This document shows positions 46,676 to 55,892 of a stretch of 64,000 nt of DNA, in pieces. Below the pieces are notes generated by a model that was not told where the DNA came from, did no database searches, and saw nothing but the letters and a program-made list of their open reading frames with translations. Origin of the DNA: Alisma plantago-aquatica (Eukaryota; Streptophyta; Magnoliopsida; Alismatales; Alismataceae); NCBI GenBank assembly GCA_963693085.1, contig OY856412.1:1409217194-1409281193 (forward strand), written 5' to 3'. Position 1 is the first letter of the stretch. Each line of letters starts with the position of its first letter. A program made the position numbers and the translations under genes.

Positions 46676-46914
46676 CTGGAGCAATCATAAGTTGGGTTCA
46701 GCCGACTATTCTCCCTCTCAATTAGAGAAAAGTCGACCAATTCCACCTCCCTTAGCCCTAAGCTCTCCACCCTTGCCATTCCCTTCCACAACTTAGCCCT
46801 AATCTGACCTAGATAGACCATCCTTGACCTTCCCCCTTACTAACCTAGGTGTGTGGACATTTTTGGTGGTGCATTTCTTACTCTTGCTTCCTCTTTCCTC
46901 TCTATTTTGTCTCC

Positions 46915-48571
46915 ATGGCCTCAAATAGAAGGAAGAGAGCCGCCCTTTCCAATGCACCATCCTCTTCTTCATCTTCTCACTTGATCCCCTTTGATGAGAC
47001 CTTCTTTGTCTTAAATGAGGTTGTAAATAGGTATATGGACCTCCTTCCATAGAATCCTTTCCCTTTTCGTTCCCTCTTTCAGCCTAGACCTAGAAGTCAA
47101 GAGGTCATCGATCAAGTGCATGTTACATGTTCACCATCTCTCAACCCTGAGTGTTTAATGTGCATGCTACAACAATTCCATGACTAGAATGAAAGTGGTT
47201 CACAAATTTACATGAACTTGCGTTGGAATTACAACACCCTTTTACCCCCTCCTAATACTCAAGTGTTCCTAACGTGCATGATTGTCGGGAAGAAATGCCA
47301 AGTCTCGGATGATACCCTAAACATCTTTTTCTCAAGTATCGATGAGACTGACACCTGGCGTAAGGATTACAATGAGTATTTTGACCTTATTGACCCTGAA
47401 GCTTTCTACAAGCAATACGATCTCACTCATCCTAACATCCATCATTACTTGAATAAACCTCAATTCCCATATAAGAAGAAGAACACCCTTCCCTCCTCTA
47501 CCTTGGATCTTAAGAGGCGCATCCTTGCCCTAGTTGTTAACTACAACATCCATCCGAAGAAAAATCAAATGGAGATTGTAGAGAACACTTTGGAAATCAT
47601 GTACTACCTCTTAGAAAATGTCAGAGTCAAGTGGTCTCGATACATTCTCCACCATATGACTTGCTTTGACCCAGGAAAGAATACATGTGGCACTCACCCT
47701 CCCTACCCTACCCTGATTTATGGTCTTTTTCAATTTGCAACTGAAAAATCTCTCTTCCATGACTTTCATTACAGACCTACCCAAAAGGGAGGTTGTATTA
47801 GTGAGACCACTATTCAAAGGTTTGTGCCTATCCTTTCCTCCACCACACTCAGTGCCTCTGCCTCTATTTTTGCTTCAGTTTCTACCCCTGCCCCTACCTT
47901 TACCCAAGAACCTCCACCCCCTCTGTGTACCCGACTTGCCCGTGCCTCATTTGATACATGATACATCAACAGGAATACAACCTCCAGGTCCAGGAATAGG
48001 TGCATCAGGTCTTATGTTCAATCATGTCCAACATGAACATGTCCTGTGCGCACCTTGTCCTGCCTACCAGCCCTATCCGAGAAGTGATTATGCATCCTAT
48101 GCATACAATCACTTTTACCCAACCCCTCCACTTTCACCTTTCATTGTTGCTGCTACACCCTCTGCTACTAGTGGACCTGATCTCATTGTCCTACCTCTTC
48201 CTGTTGGCCCTTTGGCCACTCTTCTTGCCAGCCTCAGTAGTTCTGCTCCTTCCTTCCCATAGGCCAATGAGCTCTATACTCTTGGTATGTCTTGGGATGA
48301 GCAGAATGCTTGTTGGCATGGTCATCTCTTCAGTCCCTCTGTTGATGAAGAGATGTCAGATTAGGCTGAAAAGGAGACTACTAATGTTGACGAGGCTGCT
48401 AGTGATGGTGAGGATGATGGTGCTGCATATGACGATGATGATGGCTGTGGTGGCTCTTCTAGTGACTCCAGTAATGAAGGCGATGTTGCTTCACCTTTAG
48501 ATGGATATGATGACTACAAGCATGATGTTGAGGATGATGATGTTGTTGATATAGATAACTTAGATGTCTAG
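46915..48571 (+). pseudogene. Env-position ORF of the Sirevirus, second copy
   Basis: It starts MASNRRKRAALSNAPSSSSS at 46915, with a basic then Ser-rich N-terminus, then FDETFFVLNEVVNRYMDLLP. A TAG at 47050-47052 and a second stop near 47188 interrupt it. The longest open stretch, 47212-47961 (249 codons), includes CMIVGKKCQVSDDTLNIFFS, YKQYDLTHPNIHHYLNKP and KNQMEIVENTLEIMYYLLE, then a Pro/Ser/Thr-rich tail. After a frameshift the end is acidic (48370-48570). An N-terminal replication-protein or plant-transposon-like domain is possible; function is unknown. It lies between pol and the 3' LTR, as in Sireviruses. Confidence 0.65.
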
Positions 48572-49240
48572 ATGTTCTTAGGTTTTTATTCTAGTTTGCT
48601 GATCATATATATCATTCTAGGCTATTTTGTATATAAAACATTTGGGTACATGATCTGAGATGTACTATTTTATCTTTAGCTTTCATCACTTTGGCTTGTA
48701 GCTATTTTCTGCGAACTTGCTTCTGGGTTGTAATCTATATTCTTTGCACTCTTACTCTTTGATCTGTTATATCTTAAGAGTTGGTGGCATGTTTCACCAT
48801 ATTTTTATTATGACTTAGCTTGTTTATTTCTCTTGTCTTTGTGTGTTGCATGTTTTGAGAATGCTTGTTATGGATATATTCTTGGTTGTGCTTGGAGAAG
48901 ACCTATTTTTATGTTCTTCTACCCCCTTTCCTTTTTGATAATGTCAAAAGGTGGAGAGAAATTCAATGCTTTGAAGCTCAACCATATTGTTTTTGTTGCC
49001 TATGTAATCCTTTACTTATTCATTATATGCTTCATCATGTGACTTGCTAAAGGACCACATAGTACATGTATGTTATATTGCTTTGTGTAGATAAACTAAC
49101 TATGCAGGTTAAAGCAAGCATAGATTGAGGGGGAGCAATCACATTGTTCAAATCTTGAATCCTCTTACAATTCACAAGGCAAAGGTCCAATTTTTCAATA
49201 TTCTTTTCAATATGATTGAGGAATGGTTTGTTATTGTCAA

Positions 49241-49252
49241 AAAGAGGGAGAA
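49241..49252 (+). other. Polypurine tract before the 3' LTR
   Basis: AAAGAGGGAGAA precedes TGTTGACCTAAGG. Confidence 0.88.
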
Positions 49253-50260
49253 TGTTGACCTAAGGAATATACATTGTCCATATTTTGATAATGACTTAAC
49301 CATTCCATTCCTATGCATCTAATATGTTTGTTAAAGATTGATTTTAGGCTTTAGGTACATGAAAAGGATCAAATTACACAAGCCCTAGCTTGTCCAAGTA
49401 CAAGTCAAATGCAATGCAAGTGTGCTATTTGGGAAATCACTCCAAACGACCTTAGAAGAATTTCATAATCAATTGTATTGATGATATGACTTGTAACCAA
49501 GATGAGAAAAATATGTGGGTCACTTAATAACAAGGTTTAATCACCCAAAACGCTACTTAGAAAATTGATCACAGGTCGTTCATCGGTCGAGTTGGAAACT
49601 TGATCGATCCTACGATGGATTTTCTAAAGATGACCCATCGATCAAGTTGTACACTCACAGAAGTCAACCGACTGACTCACTGAGCAAACTCAATTTTAGC
49701 TCATCGGTCGAGTTCCCCAAAACAAACTCGACTAATAGTTTGAAAATTGGCTTTGTCTTTTAGTTGATCGATCGAGTTACCACTATTGAAACTTGACCGA
49801 ATGTACTGTATGGAAAATGCAGAAAAGTGGTTATAACCGTTGGAGAGTTGTTTTGGGTGAAAATACATCTGTTTCTTCTTGCAAAATGGTTATATTTCAA
49901 TCCTGTGTGATACCAAACCCAAGGGAACACCCACAACTATAAATAGGACCCCTTGGAGTTCATTCCAAGTTGTAACTCATATTTCATGATAATATGGAGA
50001 AAAGCACTTGCAAAGTCCTAGAGGTTGACCTCTCTAGGTAGTTGACTAACTCACTTTTAGTTTGAAGTGTGGAACCACTCTACATCCCTTTGTCAAGTGA
50101 TTGATATCAATATCTCTCATCCTTGCTATTCTTGTTAGATAGGACTTCAAATTACACTTAAGCTATTGCTTTAAACTTGATATAATTTGAAGGTCTAATC
50201 TATTTTTTGAGAAATTTTGTAGCTCTATTCACCTCCCCCCTAGAGCCCTTAGATCCAAAA
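49253..50260 (+). repeat. Sirevirus-like 3' LTR (1,008 bp, internally deleted)
   Basis: It begins TGTTGACCTAAGGAATATAC and ends TTAGATCCAAAA, the final CA apparently mutated. It lacks about 457 bp present in the 5' LTR (around 27504-27958), joined at CATTCCAAGTTGTAACTC. The palindromes and TATA box are kept. Confidence 0.88.
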
Positions 50261-51187
50261 AAATGATGTAGCACTGGCACCAAAAATGCTATGGCACCAC
50301 ATTCCCAATAATTAAGGTATAACTTTTTATTTTGTTTAATTCTTAGAAATATCTAGGTATACCCAAAATTAGCAATACTATGTTATTTTGATTTGAAAAA
50401 TGAGAAGAATCTAATTAAAATAGTTTTAAAGTTGAATTATTTTTCCAATTCCAAAAGTAGTGCACATATGGGTTTTATTGGTGATTAAATCATTTAAACC
50501 CTAAATTTGTGTAATAAGATGGTTGAATAAGTAAAAAATGATTTCTTTTCCATCATAACTGATATTGTTGAACAACAAGATAAATCAAGGTGATTATGAC
50601 CATAATAATGATAATTAGGGTTTCTTATCTGAATAGTCATGCTATGAAGAATTAGGTGTTCAAACTCATAACTTGATATACTCGAATCTAAATGCTTATT
50701 ATGAAAGATTATGTTGAATGTAGTGGTTAGGTTTTGAAGAATAACTCTAGTGACATCGTGATACTAAGGAAACCTAAACCCTAGATCTGAGCTGAGTATG
50801 GTTTAATATAATTAATGTGATAGTGACACTTTAGGATTTACACACATGTAGAGTTATAGTGGATTTCTTGTAATCTTCTCCATTAATAGGATTGTTTGAA
50901 TATGCTTGAAGTATACACTACATGATAATCTATGTGGTCCTACAAAGGGTGTGTGGTTATGCCTATGACTAACCACTTTAGTTTGTCAGTGTTTTCGAGA
51001 GTTTCTTGAGGTTTAAACAACTAAACTTATGAATGTTTATTTAATTTTGTTCAATTATAATACCACTATAAGTACCACATAAAGAAAGATAATGTGATGA
51101 AAATGAAAATTCTTAATTGCAAGTATTTGATGGAACATATGTTGTTAGTTTACTTGCACACTTTTGCAAGCACCCTACATGCCTTTG
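50261..51187 (+). repeat. Tekay-like LTR fragment (R-U5 part)
   Basis: By eye it resembles 7860-9250 in order and phrase: AAAAATGAGAAGAATCTAAT, later CATTTAAACCCTAA and GTGTGGTTATGCCTATGACT. No coding frame. It is the right flank of the Sirevirus and the left flank of the Cassandra fragment, so both inserted into or joined this LTR. Confidence 0.6.
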
Positions 51188-51478
51188 TGTAATGCTCGAG
51201 CACACTAACCTAGGCTCTAGTAGAGTTTCACAAATGATGACTGGCCCCATAGACCACCACTAGCCTTAACTTTGCACTTTATCCTCACTCACACGCAAGT
51301 CAAGATAGACTTCCCAACTTGTCACCCATCCTAATACTACTCCAAGTTGAGCATGCATAACTATGGATTTCTTTAGAGATGGGATCCTAAAAAAGGAGGT
51401 GCACCTTGGTGATATCGGTAGTCCAATGATTCCATTTAAGATCATTTTATCCAAGGCCTCAAATCCTGGTATGTTACA
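51188..51478 (-). repeat. Cassandra-type LTR with 5S-like core (291 bp)
   Basis: On the minus strand it begins TGTAACATACCAGGATTTGA and ends GAGCATTACA. It has the same length as each LTR of the complete Cassandra at 60292-61182. 51311-51386 resembles 5S rRNA (GGATGGGTGACA, TAGTTATGCATGCT), more decayed than the other copies. The frame across it on the minus strand is not a gene. Confidence 0.88.
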
Positions 51479-51729
51479 ATCTCCCCCACATAGACAATTG
51501 ACGTCCTTGTCAAGGCTCAACTATACGACCTCATAATATTTCCCCATTTCAGTGTAGACCCAGAATGGCCCATGGACACCCAACTCTTGATCACGGAATA
51601 CCAGTGTAAGGGTGGCTATGTCACCATGGAAAACCCTTTCCTGCATGCCAGGACCGCACGGCTCAAGACTGGCATGTCACATGCCCATGTGGGACCCACC
51701 TATCGGAGGGGTTATGGCTTTGGTACCAT
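51479..51729 (-). mobile_element. Cassandra interior, ending at a foreign LTR
   Basis: The minus strand contains a PPT (ATGTGGGGGAGAT) next to the LTR, then the short non-coding interior (GACGTC, CATGGGC phrases) shared with 60597-60890, and a PBS-like TGGTACCAAAGCC at 51716-51728. Where the 5' LTR of Cassandra should follow there is instead TGTAATGACC, the end of a Tekay-like LTR. Confidence 0.8.
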
Positions 51730-52020
51730 ATGTAATGACCTCGCTTCCCGATAACCCCCAATTAAGGAAGACCAAGAATTCAGAGGAGTTGTCCCAAAAA
51801 CATGATCAATGGTTTTGCAAATAATAAATAAATAATAAATAAATTCTATGAATGACTAAACTCAAATAAATTTTTACTTTTCACATACCTTCAAAAAATA
51901 GGTAACTGATACTTCTACCCGCAGTAAAATTCTATCTAACTAAATCCTCCGTTATGAATTAACTTTAATCTTCATAAGTTCCACTTTACTATTCTGTATT
52001 ATTTCTTGAATCTGATCCTA
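51730..52020 (-). repeat. Tekay-like LTR end, minus orientation
   Basis: TGTAATGACCTCGCTTCCCG and the following CCCCCAATTAAGGAAGACC match the termini of the Tek-A LTRs at 10079 and 17755. It forms an inverted repeat with 52370-52634. Confidence 0.82.
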
Positions 52021-52100
52021 GAATTTATGAGTAATGATTCGTGACTTTAAGGTCTTTTAGACACTTAAAAGTGTGGGTTGTTACATTTGTTATCAGAGTC
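52021..52100 (+). repeat. Tek-B-type LTR end and degenerate PBS
   Basis: GTGACTTTAAGGTCTTTTAG and the following AAGTGTGGGTTGTTACA (end 52085) are the end of the Tek-B LTR in plus orientation. TGTTATCAGAGTC at 52088-52100 is a decayed tRNA-Met PBS. Confidence 0.82.
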
Positions 52101-52634
52101 TAAGTGGTGACCCAAGGTACTGAGCTCAGGATGGAGAAGTTAGCCTTAAGTCCCTTGTAAGGACTAAACCCTAAGAGAGGGTATCCTAGAGTATGAGTAA
52201 AAGTGGTTGGGAAGTCATATTGAAAAATGTAATCTTGCATTATCAACAACTATTTGATGTGATTATGTTGTTAGAATATATTTGCAATGTTTTGGTTATC
52301 ACCACATACCGATATATTCATTTATACTGACCGATGTTTTGTTTGTCGACGTTTTAGGATTATCTGAAATGGGACAAATATTAAAGTGGAACTTATGAAG
52401 ATTAAAGTTAATTCATAAAGGACGATTTAGTTAGATAGAATTCTACTGTGAGTAGAAGTCTGAGTTACCTATTTTCTGAAAGTATGTGAAAAGAAAAATT
52501 TATTCCAGTTTTTAGTTTAGCCTTTTGTAGAATTTATTAATAATTTGCAAAACCATTGATCCTATTTTTGGGATAACTCCTCTAACTTCTTAGTCTTCCT
52601 TAACTGGGGGTTACCAAGAAGTGGGGTCATTACA
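52101..52634 (+). repeat. Short interior remnant and second LTR end
   Basis: 52101-52230 has no recognised content. From about 52240 the sequence follows the Tek-A-type LTR U5 (TTTGTTTGTCGACGTTTTAGG) and ends GGGGTCATTACA at 52634, with no PBS behind it. Confidence 0.75.
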
Positions 52635-52965
52635 CTTTGTTTCACGGTGTTTTAGGTACATACTAGATAAGGTGATATCAAGATGTGATGGAAAAATGAA
52701 TTTATTTGAAGACATTTAAGTTAACTTGTAAGGAGGATTAGATAGATACTTCTTCTCATATAGTTGTCATATGTATAATTTTGATGATGGAAAGTTACTT
52801 AAGTTCTAGAGGAACATCTTGTAAGCATATTATTTGAAATGAATGAAATTATTTACTATTGATTATTACACTTTTAAAATAAGGGTGGTTGGGAAAATTT
52901 TAGTAATGACTCTCATCTTTTTGGCCTTCCTTAATTGATGGTTGCTGAAAAGTGAGGCTATTACA
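52635..52965 (+). repeat. Tek-C 5' LTR, 3' end only
   Basis: Another U5 fragment, from GTTTTAGGTACATACTAG to AGTGAGGCTATTACA, followed by a PBS. The LTR is truncated at 52634/52635 against the previous LTR end. Confidence 0.75.
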
Positions 52966-52967
52966 TT

Positions 52968-52980
52968 TGGTATTAGAGCC
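52968..52980 (+). other. Primer-binding site, tRNA-Met (Tek-C)
   Basis: TGGTATTAGAGCC, one transition from the consensus TGGTATCAGAGCC, two bases after the LTR end. Confidence 0.85.
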
Positions 52981-53068
52981 CCAAATTTTTCAAATAATAT
53001 TTCATAGATTGTAATCTCAAGTAATCTATATAAATATAAGGGAATTATTAAGGCATTTTCCAGACAAG

Positions 53069-53191
53069 ATGGTGTCTAGAAGGGACCACAACCTGGGGGC
53101 TAGCAAAAGTTTCCTCCACACTGATAGTCAGCTTATGAGGACTCCTGGGCCCATTCATGCTTCCTATCCAAAGACAGAAGATTGTTCCTAA
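53069..53191 (+). pseudogene. Tek-C Gag leader micro-ORF
   Basis: ATG at 53069 opens a 40-codon frame MVSRRDHNLGASKSFLHTDS... ending at TAA 53189-53191. It is 88 bp after the PBS, where chromovirus gag begins. A homologous stretch with a lost ATG lies in Tek-A (17557-17652). The frame does not continue into a recognisable gag core. Either it is a truncated gag start or it has been kept because the RNA around it matters. Confidence 0.5.
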
Positions 53192-54232
53192 AGTAAAATA
53201 CCTTTAGGTTTTCTTCTCATCTTGATTCATCCACTTATCATCCTCTTGCTTAATAAAACCTAAAAGGAATTTTGCTCCTCATCGGATGTTAGGGTTGTTG
53301 AGAAGAAGTAGGATTAAGGTATCATCTGCCAATTAATGTACATGGAAGATGGAATTCAAAAATAATAATGTACATATAAATATTGAAATTATAATGTACA
53401 TGTATGTGGAAATAATGATAGAGAAAAGAAAAATATTTTATGGGTTTTCTCTTGTGAGGATAGCCCTATATGGAACTAGGATTGGTTTCGGGACAACCCT
53501 AGTGGGTTAAAGGACATATAAACCCTAAGGTACGAGATGTAGGTTGAGCAGTCCTTAATCATAATCCTAAAACCTAATTATGGGGAATGACAGTAGTGTG
53601 GTGATATAGAACATTGCTCATATGATCCTTCAAAAGGAATTAGAAAAATATTAAGTAAATGAGTTAGGTGACACAGTCTCCCATGCGAATGTGCATGTGG
53701 AACAAGGCAATAATAAGAATTTTTTTAAGAAATATAAGCAACCAATGATTAATTCATTTATGGTGATAACTTTCTCAAACCTTATATCAATCTCTGGTGA
53801 GTTAAAGAGCATTCAGTGAATACAATCATCATGGAGATGACTAGTGAACTGATCGGGCTTACAAAGGGAAGCCTATGTAAGGTATAAAATCACCTCAGGT
53901 CAAGAGAGGAAGGTCTATGTTTAAAATATCCACTACAGGGACCAAACCTTTAATGAGTGTTCCCCATAAAGAGTCTCCCCTAAAGAGAGGGAACACCAAT
54001 GAAAAAAACATAAGGGTAGTGAGGTTAAAATAAGAGATGTTTTTTTAGGTTGCATAAAAATATGATAATATGAAGCTTATAGGATAACAATAACAAGAAT
54101 TAAGAAAATTTTAATAGATCTATGTGGTCCATTCTTCAATGAATGATTGTGGAAGAATTCATGCATAATGTAAGTGAAAGGTTTTGAAAATACCTGAGAA
54201 AATTAGTAACCAATCGTTATACATGAAATTGA
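53192..54232 (+). other. Non-coding interior of Tek-C, left of LINE
   Basis: No gene seen. Contains ordinary AT-rich phrases with GGTTTTCTTCTCATC and AGGGGAATTATT-like patches; no repeat structure noticed. Confidence 0.45.
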
Positions 54233-54245
54233 AATATAAATATAA
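54233..54245. repeat. LINE target-site duplication, left
   Basis: AATATAAATATAA is repeated at 59983-59995 after the A-rich tail. The match is low-complexity, so the exact length is uncertain. Confidence 0.7.
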
Positions 54246-54256
54246 ATAAGAGAGCG

Positions 54257-55858
54257 ATGGTAGGGTTTGGTGCCCGCGGCGGCGGCCGCGGAGGACGAGG
54301 TTTAGGTCGACCCCCTCACATCCACGCCCATCCGCCCAGTCATCTACCCGCCCTGAGACTGGAGATTCGACGTCAGGCATGCAGATCGAAGAGAAGGAAG
54401 CACAAACGGATGATTCCCCTAAGGATACCACCACCAAGTCGTACAAGGATATGGTAATCAACCGTACCAACAAGATTCCATCTGGCCTAGTGCAGGTATC
54501 ACCGGACCTTCTACAGGCCGATGATATCTACGTGAATAAAAGCGGCAACCGCCCTGTGATCACTGTTAATCCAGACCGGCTGCCACATCTACTTGAACCA
54601 TGGAAACATGTTGTTGTTATTAAGGTCATCGGCACCACTATTGGTTTCCAAGTCCTCATGAATCGGATAGCTGTCATGTGGCAAGTCGCCGGCGAATTCC
54701 GGGCTATTGATCTTGATATGGGATACTATATCATACAACTTGCCAATAACGATGATTTTGTCTGAGCCATGACGGGAGGCCCATGGATGATATTTAATCA
54801 CTACATGTCCGTCCAGTCCTGGTCGCCGGCGTTCCGTCCATCGGACCCAATCCCTAGAAAACTGGTGGTATGGGCGCAGATAGTGGATATGCCCATCTAC
54901 CTATACCAAAACCTGCTTCTTGAAAGCATCGGCAACTTGATTGGGTAGACTATAAAGATTGACACAACCACGCAACAAGGGCACCGGGGTAAGTTCACGC
55001 GCATCGCTGTTGAAGTTGAAACCGGCACCCCCCTACTCCCAGCCATCTGCCTAAATGGCACACATGGAGTACGAAAACCTACCCACCCTCTGTATGAAGT
55101 GTGGTCGTATAGGACACATCAAAGCAGACTGCAAATTTATACCACAGTTCTCGGTCGGTGATCCCACCGCTGCCCCATCCACATCCATCGTGGTCCAGCA
55201 ACCCTACACGGTTGCAATACACGCCAAGATGCCACAAAGAAGGCAGAGCACCACGAAAAAGAACCTGCCCCGTCCCAAAGAGGGCGCAACCTCACCTGAT
55301 GATCCTACTGTGGCAGCAGCAAATTCCCAGCCCGCGAGCAAAAAAGACGAGGGCGAGTGGGAAACCGTGGTGAGCAAAAGCAAGAAAAAACTTAATAAAA
55401 AGATGGTCGCCGAGAGTCGTCCACCAGTCGCCCCGCCTGCTTCCAAGGATCAGAGCGTGGGAACTTCCAAACAACACCCTAGACAACCTAACACTGCCAT
55501 CACTCTTGTGGATGACGAAGTCTGTGATGGTCGTTCCACAGCCCCTGACGTCGTAGCCTCCTTCATCTTCCAAGGTAGTAAAGCCACAGACACTGGACAA
55601 TTTACAGCCTCCTTCGACTGGGGTTTCACTCCGGGCAACGGAGGAGTCCTTCTTCATAATCGCAGGGTTATTTACCAAACCGTAAGCCCTGGTCGTGATA
55701 GTAAAAAGGGCAAGTTAGCACAGCTTGTTGAAGACGTCCATGCTAAGTAGACGGCGTCTCGTACCCTCTCCTTCCAGGATGAGGAAATTCCAAAAAATCC
55801 CAACAATGACATGTCCATTGAGGACCAGACAGCGGGCCTTCTCGCTGCAATCAACTAG
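54257..55858 (+). pseudogene. LINE ORF1: DUF4283 and CCHC zinc-knuckle RNA-binding protein
   Basis: It starts with a Gly/Arg-rich N-terminus (MVGFGARGGGRGGRG at 54257), then shifts frame before 54379. The DUF4283 region spans about 54480-54900 with RPVITVNPDRLP and PWKHVVVIKVIG; GGPWMIFNHY follows a TGA at 54763-54765, probably once CGA. Another TAG is near 54946, then a frameshift before 55055. The C-terminal frame 55055-55750 carries the knuckle CMKCGRIGHIKADC, a Lys/Pro-rich linker and WETVVSKSKKKLNKK. ORF1 proteins bind LINE RNA; family knowledge. The end is taken at the TAG near 55856. Confidence 0.85.
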
Positions 55859-55892
55859 TTCTACCCAGTGCTTCTCAACTGTGGTGTCGTAA

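Larger units (their letters stand above)
45790..49252 (+). repeat. Tandem duplicate of the Sirevirus 3' region
   Basis: From CTATGGTATCCCAAGTCAAG at 45790 the sequence repeats 41564 onward at an offset of about 4,226 bp: RNase H, palindromes, env-position ORF and PPT, then LTR. The copies differ by scattered substitutions and small indels, so the duplication is not very recent. Confidence 0.93.
26786..50260 (+). mobile_element. Sirevirus-like Ty1/copia element, with nested insertion and internal duplication
   Basis: 5' LTR 26786-28250, tRNA-Met PBS, gag with zinc knuckle, protease, integrase, RT, RNase H, an env-position ORF, PPT and 3' LTR 49253-50260 occur in copia order on the plus strand. 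Tek-B (31240-39956) splits integrase. The stretch 41564-45760 is repeated as 45790-49960. Flanks AAAAG (26781-26785) and AAATG (50261-50265) match at four of five bases, a likely decayed target duplication. The extra downstream ORF, coiled-coil gag and palindrome-rich U3 point to the SIRE/Maximus lineage. Confidence 0.88.
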
